Assembly: GCA_019746135.1 (NCBI GenBank)
Contig: JAIESI010000301.1
Location: 1 to 61,746, forward strand
Direction of reading: 5' to 3'
DNA: 61,746 bases
Source of the DNA: Xanthobacteraceae bacterium
Lineage (GTDB): Bacteria > Pseudomonadota > Alphaproteobacteria > Rhizobiales > Xanthobacteraceae
The stretch's first letter is position 1, and each line of letters starts with the position of its first letter. The translations under genes and the position numbers were made by a program. Positions 16,276 through 24,955 of the stretch are shown piece after piece. Below the pieces are notes generated by a model. That model worked only from the letters and a program-made list of their open reading frames with translations, searched no databases and was not told where the DNA came from.

Positions 16276-17244
16276 ATGAAGCGCACCCTTGCATCGATTG
16301 CCACGCTCGCGACGCTGTTGGCGGCGACCGCGGCCAATGCGCAGTCCGACTATCCGAACAAGCCGGTCAGAGTGGTCGTCACGGTTCCGGCCGGCGGCGG
16401 CGTCGACACCGTCACCCGGATCGTGACCGAACGGCTGCGGACCGTGCTCGGTCAGCCGTTCGTGGTGGAGAACAGGGGCGGCGCGGGCGGCAACATCGCC
16501 GCCGACTTCGTCTATCAGGCCGCGCCCGACGGCTACACGCTGATGGCCTCGCAGCCCTCGCCGATCACGACCAATGTCGTGCTCTACAAGAGCCTCACCT
16601 TCGATCCGACCGCGTTCGAGCCGGTCGCGATCATGTCGTCGGCACCGAACGTGCTGCTGGTCAAAGGCGACTTCCCGGCCAAGACCGCGCAGGAGTTCAT
16701 GGCTTACGTGAAGGCCAATCCCGGCAAGCTGAACTACGCCTCGCAGGGCCCGGGCACCACCTCGCATCTCACCGCCGAACTGTTCAACAAGATGACCGGT
16801 GCCAAGCTCCAGCACGTTCCCTACAAGGGCACCGCACCCGCGCTCAACGACCTGGTGGCCGGCCACGTCGACCTGATCTTCATGCAGTACGAAGCCGCGA
16901 TAAAGCTGCACGAGGGCGGCCGGGCGCGCATCCTGGCCACCACCACCGAGAAGCGCATTCCCGCCCTGCCCGACATCCCGACCATGGGCGAGCTCGGGCT
17001 CAAGGACTTCATCTCCGACACCTGGAACGCGATCAGCGCGCCGCCCAAGACGCCCGCCCCGATCGTCGCCAAGCTCAACGCCGCCGTGAACGACGTGCTC
17101 AAGATGCCGGAGGTGCAGGAGCAGTATAAGAAAATGGGCCTGCAGGCCGGCGGCGGCACGCCGCAGGACATGGCGAAGATCGTCAAAGGCGACACCGCGC
17201 GCTGGGGCGAGGTGATCAAGGAAGCCAACATCCCGCAGCTCTAG
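16276..17244 (+). CDS. Bug/TctC family substrate-binding protein
   Basis: A 322-residue periplasmic receptor with signal peptide MKRTLASIATLATLLAATAA and cleavage after ANA-QSDYP. Hallmarks are YPNKPVRVVVTVPAGGGVDT, FVVENRGGAGGN, APDGYTLMAS, HVPYKGTAPALNDLVAGHVD and the closing WGEVIKEANI helix. AAGGAAAT precedes the ATG. It is a single-gene unit downstream of the twin hairpins, with no TctA/TctB nearby; the ligand is unknown. Confidence 0.92.
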   Translation: MKRTLASIATLATLLAATAANAQSDYPNKPVRVVVTVPAGGGVDTVTRIVTERLRTVLGQPFVVENRGGAGGNIAADFVYQAAPDGYTLMASQPSPITTNVVLYKSLTFDPTAFEPVAIMSSAPNVLLVKGDFPAKTAQEFMAYVKANPGKLNYASQGPGTTSHLTAELFNKMTGAKLQHVPYKGTAPALNDLVAGHVDLIFMQYEAAIKLHEGGRARILATTTEKRIPALPDIPTMGELGLKDFISDTWNAISAPPKTPAPIVAKLNAAVNDVLKMPEVQEQYKKMGLQAGGGTPQDMAKIVKGDTARWGEVIKEANIPQL

Positions 17245-17252
17245 CCTCTTTT

Positions 17253-17328
17253 GCTTGGTCGCACTTTCTGCGGCGAACCGCTCCACACCCCGGATCAAGT
17301 CCGGGGCAGGCTTTCGCCGGAAAATGCT
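17253..17328. repeat. 76-bp dispersed repeat, copy 1 (CCCCGGATCAAGTCCGGGG hairpin)
   Basis: Nearly identical to 50083-50158 over its full length, from GCTTGGTCGCA to CGCCGGAAAATGCT. Inside is a perfect hairpin CCCCGGA / TCCGGGG. It starts 9 bp after the Bug gene stop and may act as a terminator. The hairpin module also occurs at 48222-48246 inside a different repeat. Confidence 0.8.
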
Positions 17329-17418
17329 CTGGAAGCGGCTTGTCTGTGGACATGACGGAAGCGCCTTGCGCGCTTCCGGCTTGGCTCGCCTACAATCCTG
17401 CACCGGCTTGAGGCGATC

Positions 17419-18708
17419 ATGGATCAGGCATCCGCGCCGGGCGGCGCAGGCGAACGCGAGCATTTCATCCCGGTCCGCAAGGTCGACGTCCTGAACGCCC
17501 TGATCGATACGGGCGGACTGGACGCGCCTTCCGATCGCGAAAAGTTCCGGCAACTCTGCCGGATGCTCGGCGCGATCTATCACTACGAGTACTACGACGA
17601 GCTCGAGCGCCTGCGCGAGGACTATTTCTATTTCGATCCGGAGACCGACGGCCACAGCCGCGCCGACACGGCGACGCTCGAGCGCGCCTACGATGATCTG
17701 ATCGTGGCGCTGACCAGCGCACTGCACGACGCCAATTTCATCGAGATCACGCACGAGGAGATCGAGCGCGCGCATCGCGAGGATGCCTTGGTGCGCGTGA
17801 AACTTCATGCGTCGCTCGACAAATACCGCGAGATCCGGTTCTTCCGCCGCGGCAGCCACAAGGAGACGGTCGACGTCCGCAAGTGGTTCGGCTTTCGCAA
17901 GCATGAAGTCGATATTCACGTCTACGACGACGTCGTGATGCTGGTCACGGTCAAGGAAACCGAGCCCAGCACAAAAAGCCAAAAGGCCGACCGCAACCGC
18001 AAGGCCAGGCTTCGCCCCGGCGCGGTGCTGCTGAAGGTCTTCCAGAATATCGCCAGCGCCGACCTCAACGCGCTGTTTCCGGACGTCCGCGTGGGAATGA
18101 CGCTGCGCGATCAGCTCACGCTTGGCGTGCCGGCGCTGATCGGCGGCATCCCGATCCTGATCAAGCTCGCGTCAACGCTCACCGTGCTGTTCCTGGTCGC
18201 GGGCTTCTATCTCGGCCTGTCGAGCTCGATCCGCGACGAGGAATGGGCCGGCGCGCTCGCGGCGCTGGGCGGTCTCGTCGCGCTCGGCGGCTTCTTCGTG
18301 CAGCAGTGGATCAGGTTCCAGCGCCAGACCCTGCTGCACGAGAAGGCGATCTCCGACAACATCTACTTCCGCAACGTGAACAACAATGTGGGCGTGTTCG
18401 ACACGATCATCGGCGAGGCCGAGGATCAGGAATGCAAGGAGGCGTTCCTCGCCTACTATTTCCTGCTGGCATCGGGCGGAGAGAAGACGGCGCAGGAGAT
18501 CGACCGGCGCATCGAAGGCTGGCTCAAGCAGGCGTTCGGGGCCGATCTCGATTTCGAGTGCAGCGACGCGTTGTCGAAGCTCGAAAATCTCGGCTTGCTT
18601 CGGCGCGATGACGAACGCCTGTCGGTGCTGCCGCTCGACGACGCGCTCGCGCGGCTTGATCGCGTGTGGAGCGATTTTTTTCCGGCGGCACCAGCCAGGG
18701 CGACGTGA
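17419..18708 (+). CDS. DUF3754 (TMEM143-like) membrane protein
   Basis: A 429-residue protein. A soluble N-terminal half with repeated acidic and aromatic segments (YHYEYYDELERLREDYFYFD; FFRRGSHKETVDVRKWFGF) precedes two membrane segments at about residues 250-272 and 281-300. A cytoplasmic tail with ISDNIYFRNVNNNVGVFDTI and a winged-helix-like end follows. This order matches DUF3754/TMEM143 proteins, which have no established biochemical function. The ATG at 17419 follows a short leader, and no operon partner is evident. A repeat-rich non-coding zone follows from 18709. Confidence 0.75.
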   Translation: MDQASAPGGAGEREHFIPVRKVDVLNALIDTGGLDAPSDREKFRQLCRMLGAIYHYEYYDELERLREDYFYFDPETDGHSRADTATLERAYDDLIVALTSALHDANFIEITHEEIERAHREDALVRVKLHASLDKYREIRFFRRGSHKETVDVRKWFGFRKHEVDIHVYDDVVMLVTVKETEPSTKSQKADRNRKARLRPGAVLLKVFQNIASADLNALFPDVRVGMTLRDQLTLGVPALIGGIPILIKLASTLTVLFLVAGFYLGLSSSIRDEEWAGALAALGGLVALGGFFVQQWIRFQRQTLLHEKAISDNIYFRNVNNNVGVFDTIIGEAEDQECKEAFLAYYFLLASGGEKTAQEIDRRIEGWLKQAFGADLDFECSDALSKLENLGLLRRDDERLSVLPLDDALARLDRVWSDFFPAAPARAT

Positions 18709-18772
18709 AGGACGGCGTCGCTTCGCTCGCCTATGCACGTTAGTGCCGCGACCCGGCAATCCATCGAACGGC

Positions 18773-18871
18773 GTAGGGCGGGCAAAGCCGCGAAGCGGCG
18801 TGCCCACCATCAAACGCGAGCCGAGACGAAAGGTGGTGGGCCCGGCGCTTGCGCGCCTTGGCCCACCCTGC
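18773..18871. repeat. GTAGGGYGGGC inverted-repeat element, copy 1
   Basis: Left end GTAGGGCGGGCAAAGCCGCG and right end GGCCCACCCTGCC form the termini of an imperfect palindrome. Related elements occur at 36803-36918 and 41906-42032. Just upstream, 18711-18738 holds a 28-bp word found again near 31656. The stretch 18709-19016 holds only such repeats; no gene is seen. Confidence 0.7.
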
Positions 18872-19016
18872 CGCGCTGCCCGAGATGCACGGGTGTGCGT
18901 CCGTAACCGATTCACGTTTTCAAACAGCCCGGCGAACATGCGTCAGCGCTCCGGGAAATGGCTCGGCTCCCGGCCGCCGTCCGTCCTGTCCGCCTCGAAA
19001 GTTCGAGGAGGGTGAA

Positions 19017-19396
19017 GCGCCGCAAAGCGCTGGTGCGGAAACCGCCGCACCCGGTGGCCACCTTGCGGTCAGGCCGGTCCCTTCAACGGAAGGGACCGCC
19101 GGCCCATGACGCGGGCCGGCGCGCCTTGCGGCGCTTCACCGCGGTGATTTTCGCGGGGCCTGGCCCCACACGCCCCGGGCCACGCTTGCCCTTCCGGCCC
19201 ACGCTCAGTGACCGGCGGTCCAGCAGGCTCCCTGCTCACGGGTCGTAGTGCCCGTAAGATGGTGTCCGGGGCGCCCCGAGGTGTCCGGTTGATAAGGCCG
19301 GACCCGCAGGCACCGCTCCCCGCTCCACCAACGGAATCACCCGGATGACGCCCTCGAACGAGCGGGGATGCCACTTCAATAGAACAAAACGAGAAC
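19017..19396 (-). ncRNA. SOS-box-headed structured element, copy A (candidate RNA)
   Basis: One of two direct copies of a roughly 380-bp element (the other is 20551-20925). Read on the minus strand it begins at an SOS box, then shows several stable hairpins. Three stems covary between the copies: 19222-19236 (AGCAGG/CCTGCT against AGCTGG/CCAGCT), 19154-19168 (GGGGC/GCCCC against GGAGC/GCTCC) and 19076-19097 (outer pair G-C against A-T). Single-base indels between copies break every reading frame, which argues against a protein. Function is unknown; transcription from the SOS-box end is inferred. Confidence 0.55.
19382..19396 (-). promoter_or_regulatory. LexA/SOS box (GTTC-N7-GTTC), copy A
   Basis: The minus strand reads GTTC-TCGTTTT-GTTC, an exact match to the alphaproteobacterial LexA consensus GTTC-N7-GTTC. 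It lies 39 bp downstream of the Bug gene stop and at the head of structured element A. The Bug gene is transcribed toward it, so it is not that gene's promoter. Confidence 0.65.
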
Positions 19397-19434
19397 TTGT
19401 CAACATGAGCCCGGACGGCACGACAGGGCCCGGC

Positions 19435-20418
19435 TCAATCCGCCTTGAAGCCAATCGACCTGATGAGGTCGCCGTAGCGCTCGTAGTCGGCGCGCAGCAG
19501 CGCGGCAAACTCCTCCGGCGTCGTGATGTACGGCTCGCCGGCCCCGCCGGACACGAGCTTCTCCCGGACCTCAGGCAGCGCCAGCACCGCGTTCATCTCG
19601 GCGCGCAGCCTCGCGATCACGGCCGGCGGCGTGCCGCGCGGCAGGAACATGCCGTGCCACAGCGAGGCCTTGTAGCCGGGAACGAATTCGCCGATGCCCG
19701 GAAGCTCGGGCATGGTCGACCAGCCCCGGCTGCCCGAGACCGCAATCCCCTTCAGCTTGCCCGACTTGATGTGCGTGACCACCGAGGTGCCGCCGAACAT
19801 CAGCGCGTTCTCGCCGGAGATGACGGCGATCGACGCCGGCCCGCCGCCCTTGTAGGGCACGTGCGTGAGATCGAGGCCGGCGCGCAGCTTCAGCAACTCC
19901 ATGGCGAGATGGTGATGGCTGCCGTTGCCGATCGAGGCGTAGAACAGCGGCGCGGGCGGCTTGCGCGCGAACGCCAGGAACGACGGAAAGTCGTCGACCG
20001 GGACGGTCTTCGGGTTGATCGCGAGCACCAGCTGGTTGGCGACGGTGGTGACCAGCGGCTCGAGATCGCGGATCGGGTTCACGCTCATCTTCGCGTAGGT
20101 GTGCGGATTGACCACCAGCAGGCTGTCGTTGGCATAGAGCAGCGTATAGCCGTCGGGCGCGGCGCGGGCGACGACCTCCGCCGAGATGATGCCGTTGGCG
20201 CCGGGCCGGTTGTCGATGACAATGTTCTGGCCCAGCCGCGCGCCGAGCGGCGGCCCGATGATGCGGGCGATGAAATCCGTGGCGCCGCCCGGCGGATTGC
20301 CGGTGACGAGCTGGATCGGCCGCGATGGATAGGATTGCGCGAGCGCGCCGCTCGCGCCGGCCCATGCGGTGCAAAAGAGCAGGAGCGCGGATAGCCGAAT
20401 TCCGGTGAATGGATTCAT
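19435..20418 (-). CDS. Bug/TctC family substrate-binding protein
   Basis: A 327-residue periplasmic receptor. The signal peptide is MNPFTGIRLSALLLFCTAWA with cleavage after ALA-QSYP. YPSRPIQLVTGNPPGGATDF, NIVIDNRPGANG, APDGYTLLYAND and HVPYKGGGPASIAVISGE are family motifs. ATG at 20418 was chosen as the first residue of the signal peptide; upstream in-frame sequence lacks similarity. It sits alone between the two copies of the SOS-box element, as if the element duplicated around it or the gene was captured between them. No transporter partner is present. Confidence 0.9.
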   Translation of the reverse strand: MNPFTGIRLSALLLFCTAWAGASGALAQSYPSRPIQLVTGNPPGGATDFIARIIGPPLGARLGQNIVIDNRPGANGIISAEVVARAAPDGYTLLYANDSLLVVNPHTYAKMSVNPIRDLEPLVTTVANQLVLAINPKTVPVDDFPSFLAFARKPPAPLFYASIGNGSHHHLAMELLKLRAGLDLTHVPYKGGGPASIAVISGENALMFGGTSVVTHIKSGKLKGIAVSGSRGWSTMPELPGIGEFVPGYKASLWHGMFLPRGTPPAVIARLRAEMNAVLALPEVREKLVSGGAGEPYITTPEEFAALLRADYERYGDLIRSIGFKAD

Positions 20419-20550
20419 CGGTAGCCCCCTGGTTCGGCTTGCAAGCTTAACTGGGGTGCCCCGGATCAGGCCGGGGTCAGAGGCTATGGTAGCGATTGCT
20501 TGGGCTGTTCGTAATCGCTGCAAAAGGTCGCGTGGTCGCACCACTCTGCA

Positions 20551-20925
20551 GCGCCGCTAAGCGCAGGTGCGGAACGCCGCACCCCGTGGCCGCCTTGCGG
20601 TCGGGCCAGTCCCTTCAGCGGAAGGGACTGCCGGCCCATGACGCGGGCCGGCGCGCGTTGCGGCGCTTCACCGCGGTGATTTTCATGGAGCCTCGCTCCA
20701 CATGCCTCGGGCCGCGATTGCTAACCAGTGAGAATTGCTCACCGGCAGTCGAGCTGGCTCCCAGCTCCGGGGGTCGTATTTTGCCCGTGAGGCGGGGTCC
20801 GAGACGCCCCGAGAGCCCGGTTGATTGGCGCGAACCCGCAGGCACCGCTCCCCGTTCCACCAAAAGGAATCACCGGTTGATGCCCTCGACGAGCGGGGAT
20901 GGGTGGTGTAGAACAAAACAAGAAC
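20551..20925 (-). ncRNA. SOS-box-headed structured element, copy B (candidate RNA)
   Basis: Second copy of the element at 19017-19396, same orientation, diverged in sequence but conserved in stems: 20752-20766, 20686-20700 and 20608-20629 all keep pairing through paired substitutions. The most conserved blocks are GAAAATCACCGCGGTGAAGC and GGAGCGGTGCCTGCGGGT (minus strand). It lies between the Bug gene and ietA. A 23-codon frame starting with MKITAVKRR is present only in this copy. The leftover 20926-21067 holds the ietA leader and nothing else recognisable. Confidence 0.55.
20911..20925 (-). promoter_or_regulatory. LexA/SOS box (GTTC-N7-GTTC), copy B
   Basis: The minus strand reads GTTC-TTGTTTT-GTTC, an exact alphaproteobacterial SOS box at the head of element B. 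It is 142 bp upstream of the ietA start on the opposite strand, so LexA bound here could also affect ietA (inference). Confidence 0.65.
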
Positions 20926-21067
20926 AAGATATCAGTCCAACATGCAGCGTGCCCCCAGGATCAGCTCGGTATCGGCGGCGGCCCGTGCATAGGAATGCGG
21001 CGAAGGCGAATAGAAGAAGCTTTCTGCCGCATGATGTGAGCTAGCTATTGCATATGGAGAGAAACTA

Positions 21068-22363
21068 ATGCATAATACGATCGAGAATCGGAATAGGAAT
21101 GCTGGGAGTCGGCATAAGATGGAGCATTTTGACATCGTATTAGCGCTGTCCCGGATTGCGCTGGACGCTGATGCGCCGCGGGCGGCGCATCAGCTTGAGC
21201 GGTTGAAAGCGCTGCTGACAGAGACCGATAAGGAACAAGCTGGCAAGCTCGGGCGCTTACTGACCAAGGGCGCGCGCCGCCAAGCCATGGCGCCCATGGC
21301 GCTCGAGGAGATGCGCTCCACGGCCGAAGCGGCGCGGCGGCATTTGCCCGGCGAAACGTTGACGCCCTCGACGCCGTTGCCTCACGACCGCGAAACAAGC
21401 GCGCCGCTAGTCAACATCCAATTCCCGGAGGGTATTGAAACGGAGCCGCCGATTCTCACGGAGCGGCTTTCCGCAGCTATCGACGACCTTCTCAATGAGT
21501 GGCAGCGCGCCGACGAGTTGGATCGCATCGGCACTCGGCCGCACACGCGGTGTCTGATTTTTGGGCCTCCGGGCGTAGGCAAGACAAAGCTGGCACATTA
21601 TCTCGCGAAGCGGCTGGAATTGCCGTGCGTGGAGGCGAGACTCGACGGGCTCGTGTCGTCCTTTCTAGGCACGACGGCGCGGAACATCGGCAGCCTTTTC
21701 GATTTCGCAAACAGATACCGTTGCGTGCTGTTTCTTGATGAGTTCGATGCGATTGCCAAAGCACGTGACGATGCGCAGGAAGTCGGCGAAATCAAGCGTG
21801 TCGTCAATTCGCTACTGCAATCGCTCGACGGCCGCGACGGCAAAGGTTTTACGCTCGCGGCGACCAATCACGAGCATCTGCTCGACACGGCTGTATGGCG
21901 CCGCTTTGACGCACGAATCCACCTCGGCCTTCCTGACGCGGAGACGCGCGGCAAGTTGCTCGATACGTTCGTGAAACCCCTCAGCCTGCAAGGTGCTGAG
22001 CGGCGCTTTCTGCAATGGGCGACCGAAGGAATGAGCGGTGCCGATGTCGAAGCGCTTATCGATGCGGGCAAGCGGTTCATTGTCCTCCACGGCGGCGCAG
22101 ACGCGGACGGACGAAAGCGACGCGACGCGGCAACCCGCGGACGAACAATATTGGAAGCACTGCGCCGCCATGCGTTGCTCAGCGGACGTTTATTTAGGCC
22201 GGATCGCGCTGCGTTGTTGATGGGAAGTGACGAAGCCCTCATGCAGGCGCTCTTAAACGAATCATTTACGCAACAGGAGACGGGCGATCTCGTCGGACTG
22301 TCGCAGAGTCAGGTTTCGCGACGTAAGGCCCGTCCTGAAACACGGGCCGGCACAGATGGTTGA
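21068..22363 (+). CDS. ietA: IetA-like AAA+ ATPase of an ietAS system
   Basis: A 431-residue AAA+ ATPase. Walker A is FGPPGVGKTKLAH (about residues 164-176), Walker B is VLFLDEFDAIA (about residues 220-230), and RRFDARI carries the arginine-finger region. A C-terminal helix-turn-helix-like tail reads GDLVGLSQSQVSRRKARPE. Gene order, sizes and the partner protease match ietAS, described on the Agrobacterium plasmid pTiC58 as a plasmid-stability addiction system (IetA antitoxin, IetS toxin) and later reported as an anti-phage module. GGAGAG precedes the ATG. The next gene starts 3 bp after its stop. The tail may bind DNA for autoregulation (inference). Confidence 0.82.
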   Translation: MHNTIENRNRNAGSRHKMEHFDIVLALSRIALDADAPRAAHQLERLKALLTETDKEQAGKLGRLLTKGARRQAMAPMALEEMRSTAEAARRHLPGETLTPSTPLPHDRETSAPLVNIQFPEGIETEPPILTERLSAAIDDLLNEWQRADELDRIGTRPHTRCLIFGPPGVGKTKLAHYLAKRLELPCVEARLDGLVSSFLGTTARNIGSLFDFANRYRCVLFLDEFDAIAKARDDAQEVGEIKRVVNSLLQSLDGRDGKGFTLAATNHEHLLDTAVWRRFDARIHLGLPDAETRGKLLDTFVKPLSLQGAERRFLQWATEGMSGADVEALIDAGKRFIVLHGGADADGRKRRDAATRGRTILEALRRHALLSGRLFRPDRAALLMGSDEALMQALLNESFTQQETGDLVGLSQSQVSRRKARPETRAGTDG

Positions 22364-22365
22364 TC

Positions 22366-24936
22366 ATGGCTGACGAAAATCCCAGTCCTCGCCCGGTCCA
22401 GGTTTTCCTCGACACTAGGCGCTTCATCCGACTTGAAGAGCCGAGGGGCGGTGGCGGCGCGAAGGATTTTTTTGCCGGCAACGATCGTGGATTCAAAGAG
22501 CACAAAAAACGCATCCGCTCGCGCTTACAAGCCGTCAGCGTCGCGATCAAGAGCCAAAGGGAGGCGGCGGGCTTTATGCGCGTGCAGATGCGCGAGGACG
22601 CACTAGCCAAAAGTTACCGACCGCTGCATGCGCTGTTCACGGAGAGTCATGGCTTCGCGCTTGTCGGCAGCGGTCGCGTCGGCGAGATGATCTTTCAGGC
22701 AACGCCGCGGGCGCTCGACCGGCTGGACAAGCTGGTGGAAGAACGAGCAGAACTAACTCCACGGCGCGTGCTGAACGAAGAGACCAACGAGTACGAGCTT
22801 CGCGTTTCCGCGTACCGCAGCGAGGTCGGCGCAATCGCCGAGCTGTCCCTCCATGATCAAGGTGACCGCGTCGCGTTCACCGCCGAAGAGGCGGTGGCAT
22901 GGATGAGACAACCGAACGTGATTGGCGGATATCTCGTCGAACTTTTCCGTCCTCGTCCGGAGTATGTCCCGGCGCAGGGAATTGAGCAGCTTATGGCGGG
23001 CTTTGCTGAAGCCTTGGCCAGCTTACCGTCCGGCATCCAGGTCCGTCCGTTCCGGACAGAGGGCGCGGTCAGATCGCTCGGTGAGCCCACCCTTGCGGTG
23101 AGCGTCCAACTGCTCCAGGATCGCGGCCGGAAGGACATCCGCCTTCCAGGGCTTGTCGTCGGTTCCGAAACGACAGAAGCGCTCGCGCTTTCCGCACCGC
23201 GCGTGGTGCACGCAAGCGATTTTGATCCAAGGCACCACCAAGCCTTGCTCGATCTTCTTTCGGGCCAAACCTTGGTACGGAGTGTCGAATTGCCGCCGCT
23301 CGTCGAAGCGGCGCCGGCCTCCGTTCCTTCTCCAACTCGTTCGCCCTTGATCGTGCCGCCGCAACCAAACGGTTCTTACCCGATCGTCGGCATAATCGAC
23401 GGAGGGGTCGCGGACAATAAGCATCTCGCGCCTTGGCGCGCAGGTGGTTCGGGCTTCGTTGCAGCATCCGATCGCGACGAGACCCACGGGACGTTTATTG
23501 CGGGTTTGGTCTCAGCGGGCGCGGCCCTTAACCCCCGCCTTGCGGTCGAGCTTGAACCACATGGCTGCAAATTCTACGACCTCGATATTTTTCCCCGGCG
23601 GGAGTTGCGGCAGCGCTACTTTGGAGGCGACATCGATTATTTCTTTGATCTCCTCGACGAGAAGATCAAGATCGCGAAGCGCCAGCACAAGGTGCGCGTT
23701 TTCAATCTGAGTTTTGCCCTTCGCGTTCCGGGACCGCGGCTTGGTTACAGCCCGCTGGCCGAACGGTTGGATCGCCTAGCGCGCGCGAACGACGTGATCT
23801 TGATTGTTTCGGCGGGCAATCTGCCACAGGGCCAAACTAGGCCGCCGTGGTCCAGTAACGCAAACGACGTGGTGGCGATGCTTGCTGCGTTTGGTGCCGG
23901 CGAGCAGCAAATCCTTCCTCCGGCCGAACATCTTCTCGGCTTAACGGTCGGTGCAGTCAATCCGCCCGGCTTGAAAGGCCACGAGCCCGGTATGCCCACG
24001 ACCTATACGCGACGCGGTCCGGGTATCGGCGGCTCACGTAAGCCGGACGTTGCAAGTTTTGGCGGAATCGAACCCAATGCAGGCACCGGCAATCGGACCG
24101 GTTTGACGTCGCTCAGTCCGACAGGCGAGTGCGTCGAAAACTGCGGGACGAGTTTCGCCGCGCCGAATATTGCAGCCACCGTCGCGACGCTCGACCATCG
24201 CCTTGAGCAAGCGCAACCACGAGAAGTCTTGCTCGCGTTGCCGCTTCACCGCGCATCGCGCGGAAGGGCCTTGTCGCATGCGTCTCTGCGCCACATCTCG
24301 CGCGAGTTCGTCGGATTCGGGATCGTGCCGGCCTGCGAGCAGCTATTGGCAGATGATCCGTTTGCAATCACTCTTGTCTTCAACGACGTGCTTCCGCGCG
24401 GCCATAAGCTTGAGTTTCCATTCGCGTGGCCAGCAGCGCTGACCAAGAGTGGTTCGTGTACTGGTCGCGTGGATATTGCGCTGGCGTATACGCCGCCAAT
24501 CGATGCTGCGCACAAGGACGAAGCGCAGCGTGTTCTGCTCGAAGCGCATCTCTACCAGGAAGCGATTGATGAGGAGACTGGCGGAACGGTTTGGGAGACA
24601 CAACTCGATCAAGACGGATGTGGCGTCCCTCAAGGGATGAACAAGACGGAACGGTATCAACTGGTAACAGGCCTAAAATGGAGTCCGATCAAGCGTTACT
24701 CCGCGAATATGCCCAAGGGGCGAGGCAAGAGTTCGAATTGGATGCTGTCGGTTGACTCGCTGACCCGGGCAGGCTCTCGATTCCCCGACGAAGGAGTACC
24801 GTTTGCGCTGGTAATGACAATTGCAGACCCTAAGCGCAGCCATCCGATTCACGACGCGGTCCGCAACTCGCTTCAAAATCGTGGCTTTACCCTCGCCGAT
24901 ATCACGGTGGCGCACCGAGTGCGGCCACGCAAATAG
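22366..24936 (+). CDS. ietS: IetS-like subtilisin-family (S8) serine protease of an ietAS system
   Basis: An 856-residue protein whose central part is an S8 protease domain. The triad is visible as Asp345 (VGIIDGGVAD), His374 (ETHGTFIAGLV) and Ser596 (GTSFAAPNIAA), with the substrate-binding IVSAGNLP in between. About 340 residues of unrecognised N-terminal sequence and a 240-residue C-terminal region flank it. There is no signal peptide, so it is cytoplasmic, unlike secreted subtilisins. It is co-transcribed with ietA (2-bp gap; TTG at 22360 is an overlapping alternative start). In the known system the protease is the toxic arm restrained by the AAA partner. Base composition looks less G+C-rich than the neighbouring catabolic genes. 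Confidence 0.82.
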   Translation: MADENPSPRPVQVFLDTRRFIRLEEPRGGGGAKDFFAGNDRGFKEHKKRIRSRLQAVSVAIKSQREAAGFMRVQMREDALAKSYRPLHALFTESHGFALVGSGRVGEMIFQATPRALDRLDKLVEERAELTPRRVLNEETNEYELRVSAYRSEVGAIAELSLHDQGDRVAFTAEEAVAWMRQPNVIGGYLVELFRPRPEYVPAQGIEQLMAGFAEALASLPSGIQVRPFRTEGAVRSLGEPTLAVSVQLLQDRGRKDIRLPGLVVGSETTEALALSAPRVVHASDFDPRHHQALLDLLSGQTLVRSVELPPLVEAAPASVPSPTRSPLIVPPQPNGSYPIVGIIDGGVADNKHLAPWRAGGSGFVAASDRDETHGTFIAGLVSAGAALNPRLAVELEPHGCKFYDLDIFPRRELRQRYFGGDIDYFFDLLDEKIKIAKRQHKVRVFNLSFALRVPGPRLGYSPLAERLDRLARANDVILIVSAGNLPQGQTRPPWSSNANDVVAMLAAFGAGEQQILPPAEHLLGLTVGAVNPPGLKGHEPGMPTTYTRRGPGIGGSRKPDVASFGGIEPNAGTGNRTGLTSLSPTGECVENCGTSFAAPNIAATVATLDHRLEQAQPREVLLALPLHRASRGRALSHASLRHISREFVGFGIVPACEQLLADDPFAITLVFNDVLPRGHKLEFPFAWPAALTKSGSCTGRVDIALAYTPPIDAAHKDEAQRVLLEAHLYQEAIDEETGGTVWETQLDQDGCGVPQGMNKTERYQLVTGLKWSPIKRYSANMPKGRGKSSNWMLSVDSLTRAGSRFPDEGVPFALVMTIADPKRSHPIHDAVRNSLQNRGFTLADITVAHRVRPRK

Positions 24937-24955
24937 CCTGTCCGAAGGAGCCCTG

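Noticed and set aside
18958-19374. Several 80-100 codon frames over the SOS-box elements (also at 20496-21044)
   Set aside because: The two copies differ by 1-nt indels, so no frame is shared through the body, while hairpins are maintained. RNA or DNA structure explains conservation better.
20932-21001. Possible C-terminal remnant of a gene on the minus strand (ending AAADTELILGARCMLD)
   Set aside because: Too short to assign, no start or family feature, and it overlaps the ietA leader region.
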